Shown piece after piece: positions 1-12,700 of a stretch of DNA of 64,000 nucleotides. The stretch's first letter is position 1, and each line of letters begins with the position of its first letter. The DNA comes from Paracamarosporium sp. OC-R06-R3 (taxonomy: Eukaryota > Ascomycota > Dothideomycetes > Pleosporales > Didymosphaeriaceae). The stretch lies in NCBI GenBank assembly GCA_019828545.1, contig JACVRA010000210.1, forward strand, positions 558,531 through 622,530, written 5' to 3'. Under the pieces are notes generated by a model, which worked only from the letters and a program-made list of their open reading frames with translations, was not told the DNA's origin and did no database searches. The translations under genes and the position numbers were made by a program.

Positions 1-1284
1 CCTTCCCGAATCGCTGCCCCCTCGCTAATTTGCTTACTTTGGGCAGCCTGCCACACAACACCACGGCCGCCGGCCACTCCGTCTCTCTGCCCTCAATCAC
101 GCTGCCATGTGCTGCACCGTGCGCCGTGTCTGCGACCGCGACGCTTGTTGCTAGCCACCAGCCCGTCGCCCGGCCCCTGGTGGCGCCTTCTACGTGTCTT
201 CCAGCACCTCTTGGAACCGCCGGTGCGAGCGCCTGCATGTGCTTACCTCGACGGCTCCCGCTGTCTGGTCGTCCGCCGCTCCGCCGAAGCTTAGTCTGAC
301 GTGGCAGTTTCTCGGGCTGCCCACCCGGATCGCTGGAAGCAGAGGCAGCATGGCGACCGAGGAAGACAAAGAACATGCCATGGCTCGGCAAGCAGCACGT
401 CAATGACTCGTGGACTTCCGCGACTTGATGCGGGCAATTCGTTCCGTCATTGGTGAGCTTGAAATGCTATAACTGCAGTGCGGAAAGCGCGACTGGTCGT
501 ATTTCTTGTTTTTCTGAAGGCCTGGATTCCTGGTCAGCGCTCGTTGTAACTGGAGAACACAATCACTCTCGGTGCCCCGATTTCGGACTGCTGAGTCCTG
601 TTTCGGAACTGCAAACTTGGGAATATTGCAATCCTAGTGACAATCTTCTCTAAAGCTCATAATGTCTCTCCCTTTGCTTGATCAATGTATCGAAGCTTCA
701 TGTGCAATCGACTTCTCCAGACCATCAGCCAAGATAGCACTTTGTTATGGTGAAGTCAATCCAACATAACGCCATAAGAACGCCCGAAATCAAATGAACC
801 CCAAGAACTAGCGCAAAGGACAGCAGCGTGGGCATATGTTACCAATTGAGCATTATCGGTGTGTACGGCAATCGCATGCATGTCTTAAAACAAGCAAGAA
901 GGCGCTTCGAAGGTCTGAAAGGGCTCGAGCGAGGACTTGCAAACAATGGAATAGAAAATCTACCACGAGCATGTCATCAACGAGAGCTCTGCAAAGGTTG
1001 CCGTAAATACGAATTATCATGACCTATAAAACGGGTGTACCATGCATGCCTTGGACAAATCACGCCTGCAAGTTCCGACCTTTCTTCAGTGGTCTCACTT
1101 TGCATAGAACAACGTTTTTGGTTTTTCGCTCTAACAATCACAGCAAAACTTCAAGGACAGTTTCATCCATCATATAATTTCATTCATCTGCATGTCGTGA
1201 GGTCGTAATCGCTGAATGCGCCGTAGATGCACCATGGTGCCCATTCTCAATGTTCTCTTCACAGCCGTGGTGTGTCCGGGTGAT
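1..1284. other. Left-edge intergenic sequence, no gene recognised
   Basis: The first 1.3 kb has no reading frame that looks like a protein. The first 300 bases are C-rich and pyrimidine-rich, like an upstream or untranslated region of a gene lying off the left edge. The remainder up to the stop codon of the Con-10-like gene shows only short frames without recognisable motifs. Part of 1070-1284 is probably the 3' untranslated region of that minus-strand gene. Confidence 0.6.
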
Positions 1285-1712
1285 CTAGTTCTGGTGAGCA
1301 GCGTGGCCGCCCTTCTCACCAAGCTCTTGCGCCAACTTGCTGCCAGCCTTGAAGGTGCCGTCGGGGTTGCGCTGTACCAGTTAGTTAGTCCAGCTTGATC
1401 ACATATTGGCCAGAGCATGGACTTACACCATCCTTCTCGACAGCTTCCTTCTCGAGAGCATGCTCATGGGCTACATGGCCGCCCTTGGCACCGAGCTCCT
1501 TTGCGAGTTCGGAGCCTTTGGTGAAAGTGCCATCGGGGTTGCGGTCGGGTTGATCCTGCGCCTTTGGTGAGCAGTGCAGCAGTAGCGTGTGTTGGATCGC
1601 TAACCTCAGCCTTGTTGTTTGAGCCGTGAGAGGCGTGCCCACCCTTGGCTGCAATCTCGCGGAGCTCGTCCTTGGGGAGGTTGGCAAAGTTGGCGGGGTT
1701 AGAGTCAGCCAT
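1285..1712 (-). CDS. Con-10-like small stress/conidiation protein with KGG repeats
   Basis: Three exons, complement(1285..1371, 1427..1555, 1605..1712), give a 107-residue hydrophilic protein. Both introns (49 and 55 nt) have GT/AG ends and join in phase 0. The protein has three copies of a glycine-rich KGG-type motif: AAKGGHASHG in exon 1, and two copies of the unit NPDGTF...L..ELG.KGGH.AH in exons 2 and 3. This is the layout of Con-10 of Neurospora and the related KGG stress-repeat family (PF10685 type), abundant in conidia and under desiccation or other stress. The biochemical role of the family is not established. It has no signal peptide or membrane segment, so a cytosolic site is expected. 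A TATA-like element lies about 110 nt upstream of the ATG, which fits an inducible gene. It is divergent from the uracil-DNA glycosylase gene. Confidence 0.85.
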
Positions 1713-1817
1713 CGTTGATGGTTTAAGGTGTAGTGGTTTCTGGTAGAGTTGAAGGTCTGTAGAGGGAGACGAGCTGAGATCAATGTTTTGGGCAGATATT
1801 GTGAGGAGAATCGCGGT

Positions 1818-1826
1818 CTTTATACC
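1818..1826 (-). promoter_or_regulatory. TATA-like element of the Con-10-like gene
   Basis: On the minus strand the sequence reads GGTATAAAG, about 110 nt upstream of the ATG at 1712. The position and consensus fit a TATA box. No expression evidence is available. Confidence 0.45.
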
Positions 1827-2247
1827 CTCTGCTTGCTCTGCTCACCCTCTGACGTTGTGTTGCCTACAGAAACAGCAGGCACGCATGTGGCAGAGCAACA
1901 AGCAAACAACTGAACAAAGGCATCTGCATGCCGATCAAGCAACCATTTACATATTATTTGCTACGAGCATGTGGATTCAGGCCGCTCTTGCTCTGCTGCC
2001 TTGTCCGCTTCCCTGCAATGAGGATAGCCGTTACAGAATGACATCATACCGTGTGTGTGGAGAAGTCACGATATCACGTGAGTCGCGCACAAACGCGTCC
2101 GGTCTAGATAAGACGGGGGCACTAGCGCCGTCTTACCCCAGCCTCTACGCGTCTGCCTGTTCATTCTGCACCTCTTAGTCCACACAAATTGCTGCTCACG
2201 CACCATTCCAATCAATTGAACATCTTGCCACTATCGCCACTGAAAAA

Positions 2248-3283
2248 ATGAGTCTCAAGCGCAAGGCTGCCGACGCCGCTACCGATGCAGCGAAGAAAAC
2301 GAAAGTCAATGGCAGCATCACATCATTCTTCGGCGCGCCCAAGCCCAAGGAGGGCGCGCCGGCGGCGAAATTCAACAAAGACGCATGGGTTGCAAAGCTT
2401 ACAGATGAGCAAAAGGATCTACTGAAGCTAGAGATTGATACTCTGCATGAGAGCTGGCTGCCCCATCTCAAGGATGTGTTGGTCAGCCCGACGTTCCTCG
2501 AGCTGAAGCGCTTCCTGAAGAAGGAGCTTGCCAGCAAGCAGAAGGTGTATCCGCCTATGAAGGACGTCTATTCCTGGTACGTTCTTCTGCAGTCCATCTG
2601 CGAATCCTTGCCATAGCATGTATGGTGTGGCAATGGCTAATTGGAGATGCATAGGTCGCGTCACACGCCGCTCAACACCGTCAAGGTAGTCATCACGGGC
2701 CAAGACCCCTACCACAACCCCAATCAAGCTCACGGCCTCTGCTTTTCCGTCCGTCCGCCTACGCCTGCTCCGCCCTCGCTCAGGAACATCTATATTGCGC
2801 TAAAGAAGGATTACCCCGACTTCAAGGAGCCACCGAACAGGGGCGGTCTGCTAACTCCGTGGTCTGACCGCGGCGTATTGATGCTGAACGCGTGTCTTAC
2901 GGTCCGCGAAAAGCAGGCGAATTCGCACTCTGGCAAGGGATGGGAGCTGCTTACGCAAAAGGTTATTGACACTGTAGCTAAGGTGCGGACGAACGGCGTG
3001 GTGTTTCTGGCATGGGGCACGCCGGCGCAGCAGAGGGTCAAGAATGTGGGAAAGGTGTACAAGGAGAGGCATCTCATTCTCGAGAGCGTCCACCCTAGTC
3101 CGCTAGCTGCGCATAAGGGATTTGTAAGTGCCAGGCTGCAGTGTGTTCGGATGCGGAGCTAACGGTGTGTAGTTCGATTGTGGTCACTTTAAGGAGGCGA
3201 ACGATTGGCTGCAGGCGAAGTATGGCAAGGGTGAAGGCATCGATTGGAATCTTGATGTCGACCCGGAAGAGGCAGGCGTTTAG
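2248..3283 (+). CDS. UNG1: Uracil-DNA glycosylase (family 1, UNG)
   Basis: Exons 2248..2576, 2655..3123 and 3173..3283 encode 302 residues. The enzyme removes uracil from DNA to start base excision repair. The water-activating motif GQDPYH is at residues 125-130 (Asp127). The uracil-binding and DNA-binding segment with HPSPLAA begins at His256, followed by AHKGFFDCGHF, which is restored only by splicing the second intron. The first intron (78 nt) splits a Trp codon, and the second (49 nt) lies between two Phe codons. The N terminus is basic (KRK, KKTK). It also has ITSFFG near residues 29-34, resembling the PCNA-binding PIP box used by nuclear Ung, so nuclear targeting is likely; a mitochondrial form cannot be excluded. 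The length is normal for the fungal family. Confidence 0.95.
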
Positions 3284-4153
3284 GCTACAGTGAGCTGCCT
3301 TTCCCTTGATTTTCAAGGTCATATGATTCTGTAGGGTCGGCGTATCGCGGCTACTAATGAGACTGAAAATTGGCGTTGAAGATTTAGTGGGTGGCGTTGG
3401 TTAGGCGTCTGGAAAAAGGTATCATAGTATTCGCTTAGAATGGTCAACTTAATTTACAAGCAACTCTTCTTCTTAACCTGTTATCCTTCGACTCGAGTGA
3501 CAACATGGTACTACGATAGAGAGCTCTTGGAAATACGCGCAGGATTGTCTTAGCATGCATTTTCAATGCAAAGTGCTCTCATCCACCAGCTGGCCTGATT
3601 TTTACATTCATACCGATCGCTGCCCCGCAGCCATGTTCTAATCTCGAATACGGTTGGTCATACAAGTTGCGCAAGGATCGCACAATGCGGGTTTTTAGGA
3701 CGGCGTCAGCACATCATCGCTGTCAAGAGGCGTAGCTTCACCAATGGTAGTGGCAGGGATATATGTGAGGGCAGTCCCAAGCTATCGGGTACCTACCCAT
3801 GTGAGAATATGACTCTGACGGTTGAATGTCTTGCTGGAAGCCTGTAATGCAGAAACAGATTTGAGGGAAAGCGAGGTTTGTGCTTAGGGACGTACCACGC
3901 GAATCAGTCCGTTAATATGACAGGCAGAAGAGTTTCGCGAATATCGAACAGTGCAGAACACGCTCTCTGAAATTAATCTGATTTAGATTACAGCACGAAG
4001 TCTATGCTAAGGATCGTAGTAATACCCAAAAGAAAACGCCAACGCTATGCTGAGAGAATGTCGTCCAAATATGCAAGCCAGACCGAGATTAGCGTTCGTC
4101 CATCTCCATGATTCCTATCCACTTCTCTTCTCCATCTCCGCAGAATCCACCGC
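3284..4153. other. Intergenic region between convergent genes
   Basis: About 870 bases lie between the 3' ends of UNG1 and the cupredoxin gene. They are AT-leaning and have no frame above about 60 codons with coding character. I see nothing beyond presumed 3' untranslated regions. Confidence 0.6.
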
Positions 4154-4693
4154 TCACAAGGGCACATTCTTAACGATGCTACCACCCTGCGAAGCAAGCT
4201 TATCCGCAGAAGGTTGCTTGGTAACTGCCGTCTTAGCCTTCTCCTTGTAGGCCGCAAGCGTCTTATCACCGTTGAAGTTCTGGTTGATAACACCGCTCAT
4301 GCCCTTCTGGCAGTGGTCGCCATTCGTCTGGGAGCAGTAGTACCAGAAAGGCTCCTTGTTCTTTACCAAGAAGGTGAAGACGTTGGGAGCCTCACCACTC
4401 TGGGTGGCAAAGTTGAAGCCGGAGAAGATGCTGGAGCCGTCGGCGAGGGGCTCGCATGGCTTGTCGAAGGAGGATTGCACGACGGTGTGGTTCTTTGGGA
4501 GGAAGTGGAATTCGATGAGGTCACCGATGTCGGCGACAACGTTTTGGGGCTCGAAGTGGAGGCCGTTGTTTTCTACCGTGCTTCCTGCCGTGATGCGGTG
4601 GACATTTCCGGTGGGGATAATGGAGTTAGGGGCGGCGGTAGTGAAGCCGAAGATGGCGGCGGCAGCAACAGCGAGGGTGGTGTAGGTGACCAT
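4154..4693 (-). CDS. Secreted cupredoxin-like protein
   Basis: This is a single-exon gene for 179 residues. An N-terminal signal peptide (hydrophobic AVAAAAIFGFTTA, probable cleavage near residue 20) is followed by a plastocyanin-like domain of the kind common in fungal extracellular proteins. The candidate type-1 copper ligands are His69 (in PKNHTVV), Cys120, His127 and Met132 (in WYYCSQTNGDHCQKGM). Cys80 may pair with another cysteine. Many family members carry a serine-rich GPI-anchored tail. This one ends in a Lys- and Ala-rich stretch without a hydrophobic tail, so a soluble secreted product is more likely. Electron transfer or copper handling at the cell surface is family-based inference. 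A TATA-like element lies upstream. The opposite strand carries long open frames that are shadows. Confidence 0.88.
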   Translation of the reverse strand: MVTYTTLAVAAAAIFGFTTAAPNSIIPTGNVHRITAGSTVENNGLHFEPQNVVADIGDLIEFHFLPKNHTVVQSSFDKPCEPLADGSSIFSGFNFATQSGEAPNVFTFLVKNKEPFWYYCSQTNGDHCQKGMSGVINQNFNGDKTLAAYKEKAKTAVTKQPSADKLASQGGSIVKNVPL

Positions 4694-4840
4694 TTTGACA
4701 GTTGTAGTGGATGAGGTAGAAATTAAAAGCTAAGTGATTATGGATATCGAGTAGTAGTGAGAGCGAAGGATGTAGTAGATTGTAATGCTCGAGTGTGTGA
4801 ACGGTGTGATGATGGTATTCTTCGTCTTGAGGACTGTACA

Positions 4841-4848
4841 TTATATAG
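4841..4848 (-). promoter_or_regulatory. TATA-like element of the cupredoxin gene
   Basis: CTATATAA on the minus strand sits about 150 nt upstream of the ATG at 4693. The sequence and spacing fit a TATA box. Confidence 0.45.
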
Positions 4849-4859
4849 AAAAATACTGA

Positions 4860-7498
4860 CGCTCATTGTGCGCTAAATCATCACATCGTCCCTTCGTCTG
4901 CGAGACATGGGCGCGGAAGAGGTTGCTGCCGGATGGCTGCGTTGCCCCGTTAGTGAGATAGTGTTCAGCCTCCACAACACCGCAAACCGCAAACCGCCGT
5001 AAGAAATCTTGGCCACGATGGCCGCAGTATTCTTACACATGCTCAGACAAATTTGGCTTCGCTGGTTGACCAATTACAGGTGCTGTCATCTTTCTGGTCG
5101 AGGCCAAATTAGGCGCAGAACTCAGCCCCATCCGCGCTCAGCCGCACAGCTCCCCAGAGGCTGACCATATGACAAACATTCGAGCGAGCTACCTATTTCT
5201 AGATTTAAATACAAGCTTTTTTATTCCGGTCTTGTGGCACATCACGTGTGGTCAGTCTAGAATCATGTTGAGTGATTGGGCGAGTGTTTGGTTTCTCCAC
5301 AGCTGTTCAATCCTACATCATCCGAAGAGAGACTATCTCGCGCGCAGCAATGTCTTTGCTGACGGTGAGAAGCCCCAAAGTAAAACAGAAGCATTCGTGG
5401 GGCACGGATCTAGACTGGAGGAGCTGAAGCGTAAACGGTGATGTTGGAATTTACATTCCTAATCGTGGTCTAATTTTGGAGACCAACATCTAAATAAAAG
5501 ACCATTTTTCGAGCACAACACTTGGCAGACACATGTTTGACAACAAACTAGTCAAAGTACACACGAGCAAATAAAATGCAAATGATGTTTTGACAGATTA
5601 TCGCTGGAGGAGCGATCGTAACATACTGTGTGAGTAGCAGGTTCGACCAAAGAGCTGCATACAGTAGAGGGAAGAACATATTTTGTGCGTAGTATTTTTG
5701 TTGTACCTTTCCATCATGACATCAACCTCAATCAACAGATAGCACACACCCTCTCATACCACGCGCTTCCCCACAGTCCTCGCCCAGCTAGCTTCAGCTG
5801 GTGGGCCCACGAGGCACGGCTCGACATATCCTTACTCTAACAACTTCAAATCTAAGCATGTCATATGAAAATGAATCATGCATGTTCCAGACAGTCCTAG
5901 GTTTGTATCACCAACTTACTACTTCACTCGTTTAACATTGATGGCAGCATGTCTGCCTTGGGCGACGACGTACTTGCCGCGAATGCTGACCGAAGGTCTC
6001 ATCGATCGATCCAATAGCAAGCAGTCGGCGAAAAGGAATCAACAGCTCTGGGGGTGAAGGCTTACACTAGTTGTCGCAGAAGGGGGCCATATCAATCTGG
6101 TTTATCTCACTACGGATCTGTAGCGGGGCGGTGTGGTCTTATGCGGCACTGCGGCAGTATAGGGTAATATAGCCCTTCTAAGGTATTCTGAGAAAGGCAC
6201 AAAATAGCACCGAGGGAAGAATATATAATGCCGTGACCTGCAAACTTAGAACCTACTGTCGTAGACCTTGTTGTGAGAGGATTTGAACCTTGTCTATCTG
6301 AGCAACGTAATAGTATCTTCTATCTCTGCAACATGAGCATGGATGTATCACCAGAATGGACGCCTGTACGCATGTGATTTCACGAGTTACGCCAGGATCC
6401 ATTATGCAGACTTAGCTATGGGGTAGTTCCAGCACCAAGCAGCCGACGAGTCGGGATGGATGGAAACCTTGTAGGCAACCCACTTGCATAGTCTGTCCCC
6501 GTTCTCCACGAAAATTAGCAATTTCACAGATTTCATTGGCACAAACGATTTCATGGTCGGGTCAAATTTCTTCCCAGTCACCCAAAGTGGCAGACTAGGG
6601 GCGGGCTGGTTTTCCTTTCTTGCTGGATACAGCTAGCGCTTCCGTTGCGGCTTGCCTCTTTGAGCAACACAGGAAAGACACGCCGCGAATTGGAAACAGC
6701 ACATAAAATGAAAGCTTAATGCATAACAGGGGCGGCGGGAGCGAAGAACGGATTGCGCCCCGAGACGAGAGGCGGAGAGAAAGCTGGGGAAGACTGGGGA
6801 AACGGGAGGAGTGCAGACACCGCGGCCTTTGCTATGGGGGGATGACGTCACCGTGTATACATTGTACGAGGGACACATTTGTTGGAGTGTTCGAGTAATT
6901 GTCTGTATGGAAGGAAAGTCAATCAAGTAGAGCTCCATTACAGGTTAATTGACTTATTTGTACTAAAAGTTGAAAGGTCTGTAGCCTCGGTGGGGGAGCG
7001 TCGACGGAAACTGATCGAAGAAACTCACTACCTAAAGCGTTATCACGGCGTGAGGACCACTTGGAGGTCCACATGCGGCATATACAATGGAATTGAGCAG
7101 TAAGAGCTAGAACGTTCATCCTATGTCCGACGTGTGGATCCAGTACAGGATACTGCCGCGTGACTACTGCAAACCTTGCGCCCGACCTCAGAAGCCGACC
7201 AACCTACGCGGACCGATTACCACGCCGCGCACGCGACCTAGCATTCATCACTTGGCACACCCGCATGCAATCCGGTATTTTGGCAATTTCTCCCTGCTGT
7301 AGATCGTTTTTGGGCCGTGACTTTATTGTTTGACCGGCACGTTGCGGGCCTTCGCGCTAACGTTGTCTCCACCTCCACAATATCTCGCCGAAGAATTTTG
7401 CATATAAGTATCATCAACAGCCCCATCACAATGCATACCTGAGGAACACAGGGTGCTTGTGACTGAAAACTCTCGACACTTCTTGTATCACTGTAGCA
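4860..7498. other. 2.6 kb intergenic region, no gene recognised
   Basis: I find no frame with coding character, no splice-linked exon series and no intact RNA gene. Short AT-rich runs alternate with ordinary sequence. Features of note are a perfect TGACGTCA palindrome at 6843-6850 and an isolated tRNA B-box-like string at 6279-6289 without a matching A box. The right part is probably the promoter of the sugar transporter. Confidence 0.55.
6843..6850. promoter_or_regulatory. TGACGTCA (CRE/ATF-type palindrome)
   Basis: This is a perfect 8-bp TGACGTCA palindrome, the consensus for ATF/CREB-type bZIP factors. It lies about 650 nt upstream of the sugar transporter ATG. One 8-mer can occur by chance in sequence of this length, so function is only a suggestion. 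Confidence 0.25.
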
Positions 7499-9365
7499 AT
7501 GGAGAAAAGCGAAGCGATTGACATCAGGCCTGGGGAGCAACACCAGGAGATTGCCGGCATGCATTCGGTAGAGCGAGCGTGGACTTCGAGGGAGCCTTAT
7601 GGGCCGGCTGGTATGTCTTAAGCATGTATGTAAGATGAAAGAATCGCTCATGTGTTGTAGGCTTCAAAGGGCTCTTCACCAACTATTATGTTGCTATGTG
7701 TGCGGCTTTCGCCACCATTGGTGGTCTTCTATTTGGCTATGAGTATGTTTTCAAAATCGGCAGCTACAATCGCTAACAACAATGTAGCCAAGGCGTTATC
7801 TCCGTTACACTTGTCATGGACCAGTTCCTGAATCGTTTCCCACGCGTGTCCGAGACTGCTTCGGGCGCTGGCTTTTGGAAGGGTCTCATGACCGCGATGC
7901 TGGAACTGGGTGCACTCCTTGGAGCCTTATTCGCCGGTTGGTGCGCCGATAAACTATCAAGAAAGTGGTCAATCGTGGTTGCAGTCTGCGTCTTCACCGT
8001 TGGAAGCATTTTACAAACTGCGGCGCAAGAGTACGCAATGCTCACCGTCGGCCGTTTAATTGGAGGTTTAGGAATCGGCATGCTTGCCACCATCTCCCCC
8101 TTGTACATCTCCGAAATTGCACCTCCGGAGATCCGTGGCGCCCTTCTTGTTCTGCAAGAATTCAGCATCGTTTTCGGCATTGTAATCGCCTTTTGGACCA
8201 CATATGGCACGCGCTACATTTCCAGCGAATGGTCATGGCGCCTTCCTTTCCTCATCCAGATGATTCCCGGCGTCATCCTCGGCGTCGGAATTATCTTCCT
8301 CCCCTTTTCGCCTCGCTGGCTTTCTTCCAAAGGTCGCGACAAAGAAGCACTGCAAGTCCTGTCACAGCTGAGACGTCTTCCGGAGAGCGACTCCCGCGTG
8401 TATCAGGAGTGGTGCGAGATTAGGGCTGAAGTCGCCTTCACGAAGGAGGTCAACGCCGAGAAGCATCCGCAACTGCAGGAGCCGACGAGAGCGAACCGCA
8501 TCAAGTTGGAAATCGCTGCGTGGGGCGACTGCTTCAGGCACGGATGTTGGCGGAGGACAGCCGTGGGCGTGGGCATCATGTTCTTCCAACAGTTTGTGAG
8601 TATCGTCCACGTTGAAATGTGAGCAGAACAGCGTTAACATCGTTCTAGGTGGGCATCAACGCATTGATATACTACTCTCCCTCCCTCTTCAAAACCCTGG
8701 GCCAAGATTATGAAATGCAGCTCCTACTCTCCGGCATCATAAACTGCACGCAATTAGTCGGCGTCATGACATCTTTATGGACCATGGACCGCTTCGGCAG
8801 GAGGCCACTTCTCCTAAACGGCGCAGCCGCGATGTTCATCGCGCACCTCATCATCGCCGTGCTAGTCGGAAAATTCGGCCACGCCTGGTCAGAATACAAG
8901 ACCGAAGGCTGGGTCGCAGTCGCGTTCCTCTTCTTCTACATGTTCAGTTTCGGCGCGAGCTGGGGTCCTGTACCTTGGGCGATGCCGTCTGAGATTTTCC
9001 CTTCATCGCTGCGTGCAAAGGGTGTTGCGCTGTCCACTTGTTCTAACTGGTTAAACAACTTCATTATTGTGAGTTCATACGTCTTGCTCCCTCTACTGAA
9101 AGTCACATTACTGACGCCATAACAGGGTCTAATCACGCCTCCACTGGTACAAAACACCGGGTACGGAGCGTACACTTTCTTCGCGGTATTCTGTCTGCTT
9201 GCATTTGTGTTTACCTTCTTCTGCGTCCCTGAAACAATGGGTAAGACGCTGGAACAAATGGACAAGGTTTTCGGCGATGTGAGTAGCGAGGCCGAAGAGG
9301 CAAGAAAGGTGCGCATAGAACGGGAGATCATGGCAGAGCAAAATGATGCCGTGCCGAAGCCGTAA
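7499..9365 (+). CDS. MFS sugar transporter
   Basis: Five exons (7499..7610, 7661..7742, 7788..8595, 8649..9068, 9126..9365) encode 553 residues. All four introns are 45-57 nt with GT/AG ends. The protein is a 12-helix major facilitator of the sugar-porter family. Signatures in order are FGYDQGVIS in helix 1 (restored by splicing), GRLIGGLGIG, PLYISEIAPPEIRG, PFSPRWL before the central loop, QQFVGINALIYYSP (also restored by splicing), DRFGRRPLL and PETMGKTLEQMD at the C-terminal end. The tail is short and charged. The GINALIYYSP and QQFVG segments suggest monosaccharide uptake at the plasma membrane. The exact substrate (glucose, xylose or other) cannot be read from the sequence. It is not clustered with catabolic enzymes here. 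The start was chosen as the first ATG giving continuous splicing into helix 1. Confidence 0.93.
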
Positions 9366-9724
9366 GTGAGATGAGCACGACTTTAAACGAATTGCGTAAT
9401 ACAAACTCGTTTCCGCGACAATAGTGTAAATAAACCGTGGACTGAGTTAATTGAATATGAGATGAACATAGTAGCATTGGCGCAAGCAATCAGCCCTTGT
9501 CTGTTGAATACAACTAAAAAAAAAGATAGAACTGGCCGAGATAGTCTTTGGTTCCTAATTTTACCCTAAAGGGATGACTGCAGAGCCAAACACGCCGTCG
9601 TGCCTTCGTGAAATCGTCTGAGCACACTCTTCGTCATGGTGTATTGCGGCCTCATCAAAACAGAAAAGGTGTAGCATCGCTACTACAATTGCATCTCACT
9701 ACATACGCCAGAACAACGCTGGCT
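9366..9724. other. Short intergenic region between convergent genes
   Basis: About 360 bases separate the 3' ends of the sugar transporter and the RecQ helicase gene. They hold an A-run near 9516 and presumed 3' untranslated sequence; nothing else is visible. Confidence 0.6.
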
Positions 9725-12700
9725 TCAATTGGTTGGCATAGCCAGAATTCCGCCCCAGCCGGCACCCCCGCCTCCACCTGCACCGCTTCCTCCACCAGAT
9801 CTTCGACTTCCAGCACCATACGAAGGAGTCCTCCTCGAACCGTTGGAAGGGCCAGACCTCTTAGCATTAGGTGCTTTACTCGCTCCTCTCTTCGTCACCC
9901 CGTCGTACGAAGATCTACCAAAGCTGCCAGAGCTTCGCTTGCGATACCCGCCTTTCTTTTTAAAAGGTGGTTTTGATGAGCTAGCTCTGGGAGCGACAGG
10001 CCTAGCTGCGCTGGGTGCCTTCGGACGGGAACTCGACCTTGATGCTTCGGCTTGCGAGAAACGTCTGTTGAACGCCTCCACGTCTGGATCGATTTGGTGA
10101 TGAAAATGATGGCTCGTATGTACTAGTCCATCGTCGTCATCGTCATCGTCATCTTCCTCATAATTACCCATCGACACGACGCTCTCATTATCTGCTTGCA
10201 TTGGTTCCTCGCCGTCGCTTTCGCCACACAGGTCAATCTCAATTCGATGATTAGGATCCGCAGGTCTTTCTTCCTCATCTTCATCTTCATCTTCGTCCTC
10301 GTCTTCGTCGTTGTTGATTGGAGCTCTTTGAAGACGATGCCTAGGTACAGGCAGGCAACCCATCGATGTGAAAATGTCCCGCGTATTTTTGATAAGTGGT
10401 AGGAATTTCCTCCCATAGAGTCTCACCATTTCAGGATTGATCCCGGGAATAGCAAGCATCTCTTCAGTATTGCTTGGTAAATCGAGACCCATTTCACGGA
10501 GAACGGTATCTGAGAATGGCGCAAACTTAAGCCCTTTCTTGAACTTGATATCCTTTATCATATTCTTGGCGCCAGTCATGTAATCGCCCAGAAGAACATC
10601 TCTCTGGAGGTCACTTAGGCCACTGAGTCTCTCATCCACAGTGATGGGCGCACTATGCGTCTTCTCCTTCCTTCGCGGAGGGGGAGGCCTTGCCTCACGT
10701 ATAGGTGCGAAATCGCTGTCCTCGTTGTAGTCGTCGTCATTGCCATCGTCGCGTACCACGAAGTCGTTGTCATACCTCACTCGATGGTGTCCGCCTCGTG
10801 TCGGATGGGGAGCTGCACCAAAGTAGCTCTCATCATCGTCATCATCCTGGTTGTATGCATATCGCTTGAGATTTCGTTTCTGTGGAGCTCGAACTGGCGA
10901 GGATACATATGTGGATGGGTAATCAGACCGGCTCTTAGTCGCTTTCTTTCTTGGCTCCTTCTCGGCGACGGGCTTCTTGCGAGGGGTCACACGAACTTGC
11001 ATACTAAAAAGTTTTGTGCCACTCGCGTATTCACGGCTTTTTGGGCCAAGCTGTTATGATTAATATCCGTCTTGGAGCGGCACTGTTGCACTTACATGGA
11101 CGTAGTTGGTCGAGAAACCCATCTTGTTCGAAACAGAAGTCTCTTGTAATGCACGAGACTCCAACAAATGATTGAAGACGCGTTCGACATCACCTCTCTC
11201 TAGATCGGCACCATAACCAAAGACATTGCCAACATCAGCTTTCTTCAGTTTGGCGTTCTTTGCTCCACGGAAAGCATCGACACATTGCAAGACTGTGACG
11301 TTGGACTCGTGCACTTTGCTGACCAATTCAATGGCCTTCTGTGCGTATTGAGAAAGGTCTCTCTCTTCAAAAATGGCGTCTGACGTGCAGTTGTCACAGG
11401 TTCCACCGCAATCCTCTTTCTTGAATGGCTCGCTGAAATAATTGAGCACTTGCACCCTGCGACAGTCGCTCTTGTTCTCGCAGAATTGGATGACGTTCCT
11501 GAGCATGTCGTGCTGACGTTGTTTCTGCTCTCTGCTGCCGTCTCCTTCGTCGATCATCTTCTTGAGAATCTTGCAATCACCGTAGTTGTAGTACAAATAG
11601 CATGCTGACTTCTTGCCATCCCGTCCAGCACGACCAGTCTCCTGATAATACCCTTCCAAACTCTTTGGCAAGGAATGATGTATCACAAATCGTACATCAG
11701 CTTTGTCAATACCCATTCCGAATGCGATCGTGGCGACGATGACATGATATCTGTTGGCTTGCCATTCTCGCTGGACATCCGATCTCTCGGCTGATTCCAT
11801 TCCGGCGTGATAGTGATAAGCTGAGATGCCCATGCTGTTGAGTTTCTTTGCAACTGTCTCACAGCTCTTGCGAGACAGGCAATAGACAATGCCGCATTTG
11901 CGTGGAAACTCAGATTTAATCAGATCCGCAATATTTTGCACGATGTTTTTGGGTTTGGAGATGACGGAGTACGACAGATTTGGGCGATTGAAACTCTGCG
12001 AAAATAGACGACAGCCACGAATGCCAAGGTTCGCCATAACATCAGTTCGCACTAGTTGAGTCGCTGTGGCAGTGAGAGCGATCACAGGTACGCCGGAGAA
12101 TTGACGCAAAACGTCCCCTAGCGCCTTGTAGTCAGGTCTGAAGTCATGGCCCCATTGGCTGACACAGTGTGCCTCGTCAATGACAACCCGGGCTAGACGG
12201 TTTCGTCGATGTAGCTGCTGAAATGCATGGATCATCCGTTGATTCTTGCTAAGCATCTCCGGAGTCACATAAAGCACCTGTACGAAATCTTCAGGATTGC
12301 GGTTCTGGAAACCATTCATGATGAGGTCCTTCGTCTCTGCCGTAGATTCACCATTGATGAGAAAGGCTTGCATGCCAAAACGGTCCCTACACGCCGCAAC
12401 CTGATCCTCCATCAGACTCAACAAAGGGGAAACCACGATAGTTACACCCCTCGTCTTCCCTGAGTTAATGACTGAAGGCAGTTGGTAGCACAAGGACTTG
12501 CCACCTCCCGTTGGCATAAGAACGAAGCAATGTTCACCTGCAAGCGTCGTGTTGACAGCTTCTAGCTGGCCTGGACGGAAGCCTCGAAGGCCAAATCTGT
12601 AAAGCAGGGCGTCTCTAACGTCTCGCGACCATGGGTGGTTCATGCCAGGCGCATAGAGTTGCGGTTTCTGAGGAGAAGACGGAGCTTTACGTTGTTGCAC

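Noticed and set aside
4214..4714. 166-codon plus-strand frame
   Set aside because: It is antisense to the cupredoxin gene; the Gly/Val/Glu-rich composition is a shadow of codon bias on the real strand.
6279..6289. GGATTTGAACC, a reverse tRNA B-box match
   Set aside because: No A box, acceptor stem or cloverleaf can be built around it on the minus strand.
7773..8210. 145-codon minus-strand frame
   Set aside because: It is antisense to the sugar transporter helices, with no motif of its own.
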